DNA from: Mycobacterium sp. ST-F2
GTDB taxonomy: Bacteria; Actinomycetota; Actinomycetes; Mycobacteriales; Mycobacteriaceae
Direction: 5' to 3'
DNA: 64,000 nucleotides
Assembly (NCBI RefSeq): GCF_001905655.1
Contig: NZ_JMHT01000074.1
Location: 20,282 to 84,281, forward strand
Position numbers and translations under genes: made by a program. This document shows positions 15,419 through 23,612 of this stretch, piece after piece (position 1 is the stretch's first letter; every line of letters starts with the position of its first letter). The notes beneath the pieces were generated by a model. That model worked only from the letters and a program-made list of their open reading frames with translations. It made no database searches and had not been told where the DNA came from.

Positions 15419-16570
15419 TCAGCGTCCGCGGTCGGCGAGGTAACGGTCGCGCGCATCCAGCCGGCGGCGCAGGCTGTCGACCTGGGGGTCGACGAACTCG
15501 GCCCGGTATTCGGCGTCGGTCGTGGTGCGTCCGGTGATGTACATGAAGGTCAGTGCACCCAGGAACAGCGTCGTCTGGATCAGCGACTCCGGGATGGGCA
15601 GCGTCATGCCGAAGATGCTGCCGTCGAGCGAGCCGTTGTTGCGCGTCCATTCCGACAGCAGCTTGGGGCTGATCAGGATCAGCCCGAGCACGAGGAAGAT
15701 GAACGCCGTCACCAGCGCGACGATCAGGAGCTGCAGTACCTGGGACATGGCCAGGACGAACACCACATTGACGCGTTCGATGCGGGACAGCGGGATTCGG
15801 TAGGCGGGCGCGGGCAGGTGCGCGAACGGTGTATCGGCCAGGATCGCGTTCTGGTCTTCGGGGGCATCGGGTTCGGTGGCCGTCATGATCGGCCGGGCCC
15901 GGTCGACGGTTGTCGCGACGACGAACGCCACGGCGATCAGTGCCAGGAAGCCCAGCGCGCACCACAGTCGCGTCCGGCTGATGATCGCCGCCATCAGCCA
16001 GACATAGGTGTTGAAGAACACCAGCACTGTCAACAGCATGATCGGCAGAGCTCGCACGAACAGGCCGCCCACGAGGGTCAGGTTGTGAGCCGTGGTGTCC
16101 AGGGCCCAGCCCACGATCGAGCCGATTCCGGTCGCCGTGCAGACCAGGATGACGGCGACGACCACGCCGACGTAGACCAGATTGCTGCCGACTTTCGGGC
16201 CCGGACCGCCGAACAGCGCGCCGACGACACAGACCGCAACCGATACCGCGGCGGCACCGGCGCGGTTGCGCCATGTCGAGATGCGCGACACGAGCCAGCC
16301 GACCAGCGCGGCGACCGGCGCCACCAGCAGGAGTAGGGCGAGGACGAACCATTCGGTCCGAGTGGGCTGACCCTCGATGTTGATGGTGTGCCGGCCCGTG
16401 ACGGTGGTGACGAGGATCGAATTGGCCATGAACACCGCGAACCCGGCCAGGGCGGATGCCGATCGCTGCCACAGCCGCCGCACCAGCACCCCCGGACGCA
16501 ACACTGCGGGCAGACCCCGGCGCAGGAACCAGGTCTCGGCGGCGACCCGGTCGGCTCGCGATGTCGTCAT
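15419..16570 (-). CDS. Integral membrane protein of the proteasome locus (Rv2113-like)
   Basis: A 383-residue membrane protein from ATG 16570, with about eight or nine hydrophobic helices (for example WFVLALLLLVAPVAALVGWL, VYVGVVVAVILVCTATGIG and VLQLLIVALVTAFIFLVLG). Between the helices is a cytoplasmic segment with LADTPFAHLPAPAYRIPLSRIERVNV, and the tail ends DPQVDSLRRRLDARDRYLADRGR-like charged sequence. No transporter or enzyme motif is apparent. The gene lies antisense between mpa and dop, the same position as Rv2113 of M. tuberculosis, and its retained position suggests a conserved but unknown role. It diverges from dop with only 43 bp between the starts, so the two promoters overlap. 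Confidence 0.8.
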   Translation of the reverse strand: MTTSRADRVAAETWFLRRGLPAVLRPGVLVRRLWQRSASALAGFAVFMANSILVTTVTGRHTINIEGQPTRTEWFVLALLLLVAPVAALVGWLVSRISTWRNRAGAAAVSVAVCVVGALFGGPGPKVGSNLVYVGVVVAVILVCTATGIGSIVGWALDTTAHNLTLVGGLFVRALPIMLLTVLVFFNTYVWLMAAIISRTRLWCALGFLALIAVAFVVATTVDRARPIMTATEPDAPEDQNAILADTPFAHLPAPAYRIPLSRIERVNVVFVLAMSQVLQLLIVALVTAFIFLVLGLILISPKLLSEWTRNNGSLDGSIFGMTLPIPESLIQTTLFLGALTFMYITGRTTTDAEYRAEFVDPQVDSLRRRLDARDRYLADRGR

Positions 16571-16613
16571 GCGGTTAATCGTGGCGTATCGACAGCCGTC
16601 TAGTCTTGGCGGC

Positions 16614-18122
16614 ATGCAACGGATCATCGGAACTGAGGTCGAATACGGCATTTCTTCGCCGTCTGATCCGACCGCGAACCCGATCCTCACGTCCACGCAG
16701 GCGGTGTTGGCGTACGCGGCGGCCAGCGGCATCCAGCGGGCCAAGCGCACCCGGTGGGACTACGAGGTGGAGTCCCCGCTGCGCGACGCCCGTGGCTTCG
16801 ATCTGAGCCGCTCCACGGGGCCGGCACCGATCGTCGATGCCGACGAGATCGGCGCCGCCAACATGATCCTGACCAACGGCGCCCGGCTGTATGTCGACCA
16901 CGCGCACCCGGAGTACTCCGCTCCCGAGGTCACGGACCCGATGGACGCGGTCATCTGGGACAAGGCCGGCGAGCGCGTCATGGAGGCCGCGGCGCGCTAC
17001 GTCGCCAGCGTGCCCGGCGCGGCCAGGCTGCAGCTGTACAAGAACAACGTCGACGGCAAGGGCGCGTCGTACGGCACGCACGAGAACTACCTGATGAGCC
17101 GGCAGACGCCGTTCAACTCGGTGATCGCCGGGCTGACGCCGTTCTTCGTGTCACGTCAGGTCGTCACCGGCTCGGGCCGTGTCGGCATCGGGCAGTCGGG
17201 GGATGAGCCGGGCTTTCAGCTGACCCAGCGCGCCGACTACATCGAGGTCGAGGTCGGTCTGGAGACGACGCTCAAGCGCGGCATCATCAACACCCGCGAC
17301 GAGCCGCACGCCGACGCCGACAAGTACCGCCGGCTGCACGTCATCATCGGTGACGCCAACCTGGCCGAGACGTCGACGTACCTCAAGGTCGGCACCACCT
17401 CGTTGGTGCTCGATCTGATCGAGTTCGGCCAGGCCGAGGGCATCGACCTGTCGGACCTGGCGCTGGCCCGTCCGGTGCACGCGGTGCACGTCATCAGCCG
17501 CGACCCGTCGTTGCGCGCCACCGTGGCGCTGGCCGACGGCCGCGAACTGACCGGCCTTGCGCTGCAACGCATCTACCTGGACCGCGTGGCCAAGCTGCAG
17601 GAGCGGCGCGATCCCGATCCGCGCGCCGACCACGTCATCGAGACCTGGGCGCACGTGCTTGATCTCCTCGAGCGCGATCCGATGGAATGCGCCGAACTCC
17701 TGGACTGGCCGGCCAAGCTGCGCCTGCTGGAGGGCTTCCGCCAGCGCGAGAACCTGAGCTGGAACGCCCCGCGTCTGCACCTGGTGGACCTGCAGTACTC
17801 CGATGTTCGTCTGGACAAAGGTCTGTACAACCGCCTGGTGGCGCGCGGCTCGATGAAGCGGCTGGTCACCGAGCAGCAGGTGCTCGATGCGGTGGAGAAC
17901 CCGCCCACCGACACCCGCGCCTACTTCCGTGGTGAGTGTCTGCGCCGGTTCGGTGCGGACATCGCCGCGGCCAGCTGGGACTCGGTGATTTTCGACCTCG
18001 GCGGCGAGTCGCTGGTGCGGATTCCGACGCTGGAACCGCTGCGTGGAAGCAAGGCCCACGTCGGTGCGTTGCTCGATTCGGTGGACAGCGCGGTCGAGTT
18101 GGTGGAACAGCTGACCACGTAA
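16614..18122 (+). CDS. dop: Deamidase/depupylase of Pup (Dop)
   Basis: A 502-residue carboxylate-amine-ligase-fold enzyme. Dop deamidates the C-terminal Gln of Pup to Glu so that PafA can use it, and also removes Pup from substrates. The N-terminus is MQRIIGTEVEYGISSPSDPT with the metal-binding Glu of TEVEYG. The Dop-loop segment VDADEIGAANMILTNGARLYVDHAHPEY shows the features that distinguish Dop from PafA. INTRDEPHADADKYRRLHVI is the nucleotide-site strand shared with PafA. The frame opens earlier (16377) but ATG 16614 matches the family start. It is 75 bp upstream of pup and probably co-transcribed with pup-prcB-prcA. Confidence 0.97.
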   Translation: MQRIIGTEVEYGISSPSDPTANPILTSTQAVLAYAAASGIQRAKRTRWDYEVESPLRDARGFDLSRSTGPAPIVDADEIGAANMILTNGARLYVDHAHPEYSAPEVTDPMDAVIWDKAGERVMEAAARYVASVPGAARLQLYKNNVDGKGASYGTHENYLMSRQTPFNSVIAGLTPFFVSRQVVTGSGRVGIGQSGDEPGFQLTQRADYIEVEVGLETTLKRGIINTRDEPHADADKYRRLHVIIGDANLAETSTYLKVGTTSLVLDLIEFGQAEGIDLSDLALARPVHAVHVISRDPSLRATVALADGRELTGLALQRIYLDRVAKLQERRDPDPRADHVIETWAHVLDLLERDPMECAELLDWPAKLRLLEGFRQRENLSWNAPRLHLVDLQYSDVRLDKGLYNRLVARGSMKRLVTEQQVLDAVENPPTDTRAYFRGECLRRFGADIAAASWDSVIFDLGGESLVRIPTLEPLRGSKAHVGALLDSVDSAVELVEQLTT

Positions 18123-18197
18123 CTGCTTGTGTTCCCGGGGAACCCGGGCGCGGACCGGTAGTGTGAAGTCAGAGAATCGAGCAATCAGGAGGCGGCG

Positions 18198-18392
18198 ATG
18201 GCTCAGGAACAGACCAAGCGCGGTGGCGGCGGCGGCGAGGACGACGACCTCTCCGGCCCGTCTGCCGCAGGTCAGGAACGTCGCGAGAAGCTCGCTGAGG
18301 ACACCGACGACCTGCTCGACGAGATCGACGACGTGCTGGAAGAGAACGCTGAGGACTTCGTGCGCGCATACGTCCAAAAGGGCGGCCAGTGA
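18198..18392 (+). CDS. pup: Prokaryotic ubiquitin-like protein Pup
   Basis: A 64-residue disordered protein tag. It begins MAQEQTKRGGGGGEDDD, the central acidic segment LAEDTDDLLDEIDDVLEENA forms the helix that binds the Mpa coiled coil, and it ends in YVQKGGQ. The terminal Gln must be deamidated by Dop before PafA joins it to lysines of target proteins. A near-consensus ribosome binding site, AGGAGG, precedes the ATG. Its TGA overlaps the GTG start of prcB by four bases (GTGA), coupling tag and protease translation. Confidence 0.98.
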   Translation: MAQEQTKRGGGGGEDDDLSGPSAAGQERREKLAEDTDDLLDEIDDVLEENAEDFVRAYVQKGGQ

Positions 18393-19231
18393 CGGCAGCG
18401 TTCGGGCCTTTCTCTGATCGACTGGATGTCACCTCACCCCACCTGAACCTGTCCTCGTTTTCGGACTTTCTCAGCCGGCAGGCGCCCCATCTGCTGCCGG
18501 CGGTGGGGACTTCGGTGACTGGCGGTGCCGACCTGCCCCACGGCACGACCATCGTCGCGATCAAGTACCCCGGCGGCGTGCTGATCGCGGGGGACCGGCG
18601 GGCCACCCAGGGCAACATGATCGCCAGCCGTGACGTGCAGAAGGTGCACATCGCCGACGACTACACCGCGACCGGTATCGCCGGCACCGCGGCCATCGCG
18701 GTGGAGTTCGCGCGGCTGTACGCCGTCGAGCTCGAGCACTACGAGAAGCTCGAGGGCGTGCCGCTGACGTTCCGTGGCAAGGTCAACCGGCTGGCCATCA
18801 TGGTGCGCGGCAATCTCGGCGCGGCCCTGCAGGGTTTCGTCGCGCTGCCGCTGCTGGTGGGCTACGACCTGGACGACTCCGATCCGGGCAACGCCGGTCG
18901 CATCGTCTCGTTCGACGCCGCCGGCGGCTGGAACATCGAGGAAGAGGGCTACCAGTCGGTGGGCTCGGGGTCGCTGTTCGCCAAGTCGTCGATCAAGAAG
19001 CTGTATTCGCATGTGACCGACGCCGATTCGGCGCTGAAGGTCGCCATCGAGTCGCTTTACGATGCTGCTGACGACGATTCGGCCACCGGTGGACCGGACT
19101 TGACACGTGGCATCTATCCGACCGCGGTACTGATCGGTGCCGAGGGCGCGGAAGAGGTCACCGAGGAGCGGATCGCCGCGCTGGCCCGGGAAGTGATCGC
19201 CGAGCGGACCCGCGCGAGAGGTAATGCCTGA
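18389..19231 (+). CDS. prcB: Proteasome beta subunit PrcB
   Basis: A 280-residue precursor of the catalytic beta subunit. A propeptide of 52 residues ends at HG, and autocleavage would expose Thr53 of TTIVAIKYPGG as the N-terminal nucleophile. Further active-site elements are the Asp in AGDRRATQGNMIA and the Lys in the SRDVQKVHIADDY segment. The subunit forms the two inner heptameric rings of the 20S core and lies in the cytoplasm. The GTG start overlaps the pup stop, and its TGA shares one base with the ATG of prcA (TGATG), so alpha and beta rings are made in step. Confidence 0.97.
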   Translation: MTAAFGPFSDRLDVTSPHLNLSSFSDFLSRQAPHLLPAVGTSVTGGADLPHGTTIVAIKYPGGVLIAGDRRATQGNMIASRDVQKVHIADDYTATGIAGTAAIAVEFARLYAVELEHYEKLEGVPLTFRGKVNRLAIMVRGNLGAALQGFVALPLLVGYDLDDSDPGNAGRIVSFDAAGGWNIEEEGYQSVGSGSLFAKSSIKKLYSHVTDADSALKVAIESLYDAADDDSATGGPDLTRGIYPTAVLIGAEGAEEVTEERIAALAREVIAERTRARGNA

Positions 19232-19992
19232 TGAGCTTTCCGTATTTCATCTCGCCCGAACAGGCGATGCGGGAACGTTCCGAGCTTGCGCGCAAAGGAA
19301 TTTCGCGCGGCCGCAGCGTGGTTGTGCTGGCCTACGAGGGTGGCGTGCTGTTCGTCGCCGAGAACCCGTCGCGGTCGCTGCAGAAGGTCAGTGAGCTGTA
19401 CGACCGGGTGGGTTTCGCCGCGGTCGGCCGGTTCAACGAATTCGACAACCTGCGGCGCGGCGGCATCCAGTTCGCCGACACCCGGGGCTATGCCTACGAC
19501 CGTCGTGACGTCACCGGCCGGCAGCTGGCCAACGTCTACGCCCAGACGCTCGGCACCATCTTCACCGAGCAGGCCAAGCCCTACGAGGTCGAGCTGTGCG
19601 TCGCCGAGGTCGCGCACTACGGCGAGACGAAAGCCCCTGAGCTGTACCGGATCACGTACGACGGGTCCATCGCCGACGAGCCGCATTTCGTCGTGATGGG
19701 CGGTACCACCGAGCCGATCATCGCCGCGCTGAACGACTCCTACGAGGAGAACGCGAGCCTGGCCGACGCGGCGAAGGTTGCCGTCGACGCGCTGCACGCC
19801 GGTGCCGGCGATCGGGTGCTGGGTGCATCGACGCTCGAGGTGGCCATCCTGGACGCCAAGAAGCCGCGGCGCGCGTTCCGCCGGATCACCGGTGCCGCGT
19901 TGGACGCGATCCTGCCGAAGGCGGAAGCAGAGGCCGACGGCAAGGCTGAGGCGAAGGACGGCGTCAAGCCTGAGGGCGACGCGGCCGAGTAA
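19231..19992 (+). CDS. prcA: Proteasome alpha subunit PrcA
   Basis: A 253-residue alpha subunit forming the outer gate rings of the 20S proteasome. It starts MSFPYFISPEQAMRERSELA, where the first residues make the gate and the RERSELARKGI helix is the H0 helix. It lacks an N-terminal Thr nucleophile, as expected. The C-terminus is a charged Ala/Lys/Glu-rich tail (KAEAEADGKAEAKDGVKPEG-like), variable among mycobacteria. The Mpa C-terminus inserts between these subunits. This is the last gene of the dop-pup-prcB-prcA group; pafA, often adjacent in other actinobacteria, is 30.8 kb further on. A hairpin overlaps its stop codon. Confidence 0.97.
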   Translation: MSFPYFISPEQAMRERSELARKGISRGRSVVVLAYEGGVLFVAENPSRSLQKVSELYDRVGFAAVGRFNEFDNLRRGGIQFADTRGYAYDRRDVTGRQLANVYAQTLGTIFTEQAKPYEVELCVAEVAHYGETKAPELYRITYDGSIADEPHFVVMGGTTEPIIAALNDSYEENASLADAAKVAVDALHAGAGDRVLGASTLEVAILDAKKPRRAFRRITGAALDAILPKAEAEADGKAEAKDGVKPEGDAAE

Positions 19993-20001
19993 TCACTCGG
20001 C
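19984..20001. terminator. Hairpin GCCGAGT-AATC-ACTCGGC at the prcA stop
   Basis: A perfect 7-bp stem with a 4-base loop spans the prcA TAA. It lies between convergent prcA and a TetR gene and could end both transcripts. No T tract follows on the plus strand, as is usual for mycobacterial terminators. Confidence 0.5.
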
Positions 20002-20005
20002 GCGA

Positions 20006-20620
20006 TCACCCGGAAAGCGGGACCGCCGCCAGGCCGCGCAGCAGCACCGCGACGCCGAATTCGAAGGCGTCATCGGCACGTTCGGGTTTGGCGCTGCCGG
20101 TGGCCAGCGCCGCCGCGAACTCCGGTCCGACCTCGGCGCCCGTCTGCCACGGCTCGTCGGGTGCTGCGACATCGAGCGCCGAGCCCAGCACGAACGAGTC
20201 GATGAGCGTGATGGCGCGCAGCGTGTCCGCGGGATTGAATCCGGCGCGGCCGAAGGCGACGGCCAGCGTGTTGTACATCGTCAGGGCGTGGTCGCTGTTG
20301 ACCGCGTGTGAGGTCAGCAGCGGGATGAGCCGCGGGTACCGGGCGTAGCTCTGCCGGTAGGACCGCATGATGTCGGCGACGACATCGGTCCACGGGCGTG
20401 CGGAGTCGTCGGCGGGCAGCGCGACGTCGGACATCGCCCGCTCGCGCAGCAGTTCGACGATCTGTTCGCGGCCGGCGACGTGGTTGTACAGCGACGACGG
20501 ACTGACCTTCAGGGCCCGGGCCAGTTCAGGCACGGTGAAGCCGCCGGTCTTGTTGACCAAATCCATTGCTGCACCAGCGATGCGATCCGTGGATAGCAGC
20601 GGTTTGGAGGGGCGGCCCAT
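20006..20620 (-). CDS. TetR-family regulator of the agmatine/putrescine genes
   Basis: A 204-residue repressor. The DNA-binding domain is VPELARALKVSPSSLYNHVA at about residues 30-49, and the C-terminal ligand domain is of the TetR_C type with LIPLLTSHAVNSDHALTMYN. It diverges from aguB-aguA, with 83 bp between the starts. That gap holds a 23-bp near-perfect palindrome immediately before the aguB ribosome binding site, so this protein is the probable repressor, released by agmatine, carbamoylputrescine or another amine. The assignment of the target is inferred from position and operator; the ligand is a guess. Confidence 0.87.
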   Translation of the reverse strand: MGRPSKPLLSTDRIAGAAMDLVNKTGGFTVPELARALKVSPSSLYNHVAGREQIVELLRERAMSDVALPADDSARPWTDVVADIMRSYRQSYARYPRLIPLLTSHAVNSDHALTMYNTLAVAFGRAGFNPADTLRAITLIDSFVLGSALDVAAPDEPWQTGAEVGPEFAAALATGSAKPERADDAFEFGVAVLLRGLAAVPLSG

Positions 20621-20668
20621 GGAATCTTTCTACTACCTCTTTACAAGGACGGGTAAGTGGGGCCACAA

Positions 20669-20691
20669 TAAAACGAATCCAATTCGTTTTA
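20669..20691. promoter_or_regulatory. TetR operator palindrome (TAAAACGAAT-CCA-ATTCGTTTTA)
   Basis: Two perfect 10-base arms flank a 3-base centre. The site is AT-rich in a GC-rich genome, lies between the divergent TetR and aguB starts, and ends directly before the AGGAG of aguB, so a bound repressor would block both initiation of transcription and the start of the leader. It is the only such palindrome in the gap. Confidence 0.8.
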
Positions 20692-20703
20692 GGAGTCCCG
20701 CTG

Positions 20704-21687
20704 ATGATCACCCTGACCGCCACCGCACCCGAGCCGCTCTCCCGCAGCACCGAGTCGACGCGACCCCCGGTACGGGTCGGCCTGGTGCAGCACCGCTGGC
20801 GTTCCGATGCGGACGAGCTGGCCAAGGTCCTGCGCGACGGCATCGACCGGGCGGCCGGCGAGGGCGCCACTCTGGTCTGCCTGCCGGAGATCACGCTGCT
20901 GCGGTACCCCGCCGACACCCCGGCCGGCCCCAACCCGGGCGACACCGCCGAGGACCTGCTCGAGGGCCCGACGTTCGCGCTCGCCGCCGAGGCGGCCCGC
21001 GCCAACGGCGTCTTCGTCCATGCGTCGCTGTACGAAAAGGCCCCCGCTGCAGACGGTTTGGGCTTCAACACGGCGATCCTGGTGTCACCGTCGGGTGAGC
21101 TGGCCGGCCGGACCCGCAAGATGCACATCCCGATCTCCGCCGGTTACTACGAGGACACCTACTTCCGGGCCGGCCCGGCCGAGGGCAACCCGTACCCGGT
21201 CTACGAGCCGGCGGGGCTGGGCGCCAAGCTGGGCATGCCGACGTGCTGGGACGAATGGTTCCCCGAGGTGGCCCGCAACTACTCGCTCGGCGGTGCCGAG
21301 ATCGTCGTCTACCCGACGGCCATCGGTTCCGAGCCGGTCTTTCCCGCCTTCGACACCCAGCCGCTGTGGCAGCAGGTCATCGTCGCCAACGGCATCAACA
21401 GCGGCCTGTTCATGGTGGTGCCCAACCGCACCGGCGACGAAGGCGCCGTGACGTTCTACGGTTCGTCGTTCATCTCCGACCCCTACGGCCGGGTGCTGGT
21501 GCAGGCGCCGCGCGACGAAGAGGCGGTGCTGGTCGCCGATCTGGATCTCGACCAGCGGCGTGACTGGTTGGAGCTGTTCCCGTTCCTGCTGACCCGCCGG
21601 CCCGACAGCTACGCCGCGCTGACCGCGCCGGTCGATGTCCAGCGCCCGTACGGTGCCGGCCACGAAGCCACGGCGGTCGTGAAGTGA
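20704..21687 (+). CDS. aguB: N-carbamoylputrescine amidase-like nitrilase (AguB)
   Basis: A 327-residue carbon-nitrogen hydrolase. The catalytic triad is E62 (CLPEITL), K139 (RKMHIP) and C181 (GMPTCWDEWFPE). The substrate-region residues SAGYYEDTYFRAGP and CWDEWFPEVARNYSLGGAE match N-carbamoylputrescine amidases, which release putrescine, CO2 and ammonia. The neighbouring gene, overlapping by four bases (GTGA), encodes agmatine deiminase, the enzyme that makes its substrate; that pairing is the strongest support for specificity. ATG 20704 follows AGGAG by seven bases. An N-terminal extension of about 20 residues precedes the fold. Regulation is by the divergent TetR through the adjacent operator. 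Confidence 0.9.
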   Translation: MITLTATAPEPLSRSTESTRPPVRVGLVQHRWRSDADELAKVLRDGIDRAAGEGATLVCLPEITLLRYPADTPAGPNPGDTAEDLLEGPTFALAAEAARANGVFVHASLYEKAPAADGLGFNTAILVSPSGELAGRTRKMHIPISAGYYEDTYFRAGPAEGNPYPVYEPAGLGAKLGMPTCWDEWFPEVARNYSLGGAEIVVYPTAIGSEPVFPAFDTQPLWQQVIVANGINSGLFMVVPNRTGDEGAVTFYGSSFISDPYGRVLVQAPRDEEAVLVADLDLDQRRDWLELFPFLLTRRPDSYAALTAPVDVQRPYGAGHEATAVVK

Positions 21688-22709
21688 CCCGCTATGTGAT
21701 GCCTGCCGAGAGCGCGCCGCAGGACCGGGTATGGATGGCGTTCCCCTCGGAAGGTTATTCGTTGGGGGACAACGAGACCGAACACCACGAGGCGCGTTCG
21801 ACCTGGGCGGCCGTCGCGCACGCGGTGCTGGAGTTCGAGCCGGTGACCGTGGTGGTGGACCCCGCGGAAATGGCTGCCGCGCGGCGCTATCTGTCCGCCG
21901 AGGTCGACATCGTCGAGGCCCCACTGAACGACGCCTGGATGCGTGACATCGGACCCACGTTCGTGCACGCCGACGACGGTTCGGTGGCCGCGGTGGACTG
22001 GGTCTTCAACGGTTGGGGCGCCCAGGACTGGGCGCGCTGGGATCGCGACGCGAAAATCGGTGCCGCAGTGGCTGATTGGGCCGGGGTGCCGGTGGTCAGT
22101 TCCAACCTGGTCAATGAGGGCGGCGGCATCCAGGTCGACGGGCAGGGCACAGTGCTGGTCACCGAGACCGTCCAGCTCGATCCCGGCCGGAATCCGGGTG
22201 CCACCAAGGCCGATATCGAAGCCGAGTTGGCCCGCACCCTTGGCGCCACGCACGCCGTCTGGTTGCCGCGTGGCCTGACCCGTGACTCAGAGCGGTTCGG
22301 CACCCGCGGCCACGTCGACATCGTCGCGGCCATCACGTCCCCGGGGCGCCTGCTGCTGCACGCGCAGCATTCCGACGCACATCCGGACCACTTGGTGTGC
22401 AAAGAGATTCGCGAAGCTCTCGCTGACACGACGGATGCCGCGGGCCGGCCCTGGGAGATCGTGGAACTGCCCGCTCCGGAGCTGTTGACCGACGCCGAGG
22501 GCTACGTCGACTACAGCTACATCAATCACCTGGTGGTCAACGGCGGCGTCATCGCGTGTGCGTTCGGCGATCCCCGCGACGCCGATGCGGCCGCGATCCT
22601 GGCCGAGCAGTACCCCGGCCGCCGGGTGGTCAGCGTCGACGCCCGGCCGCTGTTCGAGCGCGGCGGCGGCATCCACTGCATCACACAGCACCAGCCGTCG
22701 GCGCAGTGA
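21684..22709 (+). CDS. aguA: Agmatine deiminase (peptidyl-arginine deiminase fold, AguA)
   Basis: A 341-residue enzyme converting agmatine to N-carbamoylputrescine and ammonia. Family residues visible are WMAFPSEGYSLG near the N-terminus, NDAWMRDIGPTFV with the substrate-binding Asp, NLVNEGGGIQVDG, the RGHVDIVAAI catalytic His segment, and the nucleophile C332 in GGGIHCITQ. The GTG start lies within the end of aguB. The last gene of the two-gene operon, it is followed by a 150-bp gap. The product feeds putrescine into the amine oxidase/aldehyde dehydrogenase genes at 37.9-41.4 kb. Confidence 0.9.
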   Translation: MTRYVMPAESAPQDRVWMAFPSEGYSLGDNETEHHEARSTWAAVAHAVLEFEPVTVVVDPAEMAAARRYLSAEVDIVEAPLNDAWMRDIGPTFVHADDGSVAAVDWVFNGWGAQDWARWDRDAKIGAAVADWAGVPVVSSNLVNEGGGIQVDGQGTVLVTETVQLDPGRNPGATKADIEAELARTLGATHAVWLPRGLTRDSERFGTRGHVDIVAAITSPGRLLLHAQHSDAHPDHLVCKEIREALADTTDAAGRPWEIVELPAPELLTDAEGYVDYSYINHLVVNGGVIACAFGDPRDADAAAILAEQYPGRRVVSVDARPLFERGGGIHCITQHQPSAQ

Positions 22710-22861
22710 TCTGATCTCAGCCGTTTGGCTGATGCTCAGCTGCCCGAGTGGTGCTTTATTGAACTCATCGCCCCATGGACGCCGCTGATGTTCGGGAGGT
22801 CGCGACGGCTCCTCGGCCGCGACACGCAGTGCCCGACAAGTGACTTCAAAGGCGGCTTCTC

Positions 22862-23137
22862 ATGAAATACCTGGTGCAATGGCATGCCATCGATCCGGCC
22901 CGGATGCGGGCGACGGCCGAACACTTCCTGCAGACGGGGGCAAAACCGCCCGACGGAGCTACCCAACTCGGCAGGTGGTTCGGCCTCAACGGCAGCGGCT
23001 GCTCGGTGATCGAGGCTGCTGACGCCAAGCCGGTGTTCGAGCTCATCTCCGAATGGCAGGAATATCTCCAGATCGAAGCCACCCCGGTACTCGAAGACGA
23101 CGAGTTCGGGGGCATCGTGGCCAAGCTCTACGGGTAG
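22862..23137 (+). CDS. DUF3303-family small protein
   Basis: A 91-residue protein with the MKYLVQWHAIDPA opening typical of DUF3303, a ferredoxin-like alpha/beta fold of unknown function. The segment LGRWFGLNGSGCSVIEAADA and the final ELISEWQEYLQIEATPVLED follow the family pattern. The ATG follows AAGGCGG. It lies 150 bp after aguA and 37 bp ahead of a glyoxalase-fold gene on the same strand, so the two small genes may be co-transcribed. I can give no function. Confidence 0.78.
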   Translation: MKYLVQWHAIDPARMRATAEHFLQTGAKPPDGATQLGRWFGLNGSGCSVIEAADAKPVFELISEWQEYLQIEATPVLEDDEFGGIVAKLYG

Positions 23138-23174
23138 CGCGTTTGATCGGGGCCGTGCTGGGTAGCATCCCGGC

Positions 23175-23612
23175 ATGGCGATCAAACTCGAGAACGTCGG
23201 CATCGCTGTGCGCGATCTCGACGCGACCATCGCGTTCTTCACCGATCTCGGACTGACCGTCGTCGGTCGTACCACCGTCAGCGGTGAGTGGGCCGACACG
23301 GCCGTCGGCCTCGATGGCAACCACGCCAACATCGCGATGCTCGAGACGCCGGACGGCCATGGTCGCATCGAGCTGTTCGAGTACATCCATCCCGAGGCCA
23401 TCGAGTCGGAACCCACGCGTCCCAACGACATTGGCATGCACCGCGTCGCGTTCTCGGTCGACGACATCGATGCCGCACTCGAGATCGCCGCGCGGCATGG
23501 CTGTCATCCGCTGCGAGGCGTGGCGACCTACGAGGACATCTACAAACTCACCTACGTCCGCGGGCCCAGCGGCATCATCGTGATGTTGGCCGAGGAGCTC
23601 AAGAAGAGCTGA
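23175..23612 (+). CDS. VOC-superfamily (glyoxalase/dioxygenase-fold) protein
   Basis: A 145-residue vicinal-oxygen-chelate protein made of two beta-alpha-beta-beta-beta modules. The first is IKLENVGIAVRDLDATIAFF and the second IGMHRVAFSVDDIDAALEI. Potential metal ligands are H82-type (GNHANIAM), E-containing RIELFEYIHPEA and H94-type (MHRVAF). Members include glyoxalase I, dioxygenases and antibiotic-resistance proteins; nothing here fixes the substrate. The gene converges with and overlaps by 14 bases the end of the damaged glutamate dehydrogenase, so its integration may have cut that gene's 3' end. Confidence 0.82.
   Translation: MAIKLENVGIAVRDLDATIAFFTDLGLTVVGRTTVSGEWADTAVGLDGNHANIAMLETPDGHGRIELFEYIHPEAIESEPTRPNDIGMHRVAFSVDDIDAALEIAARHGCHPLRGVATYEDIYKLTYVRGPSGIIVMLAEELKKS

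Noticed and set aside
13590..16472. A 960-codon open frame on the minus strand across mpa
   Set aside because: It is antisense to mpa for most of its length and then joins the frame-shifted shadow of the membrane-protein gene. High GC codon use in mpa leaves the opposite frame free of stops; no domain is recognisable.
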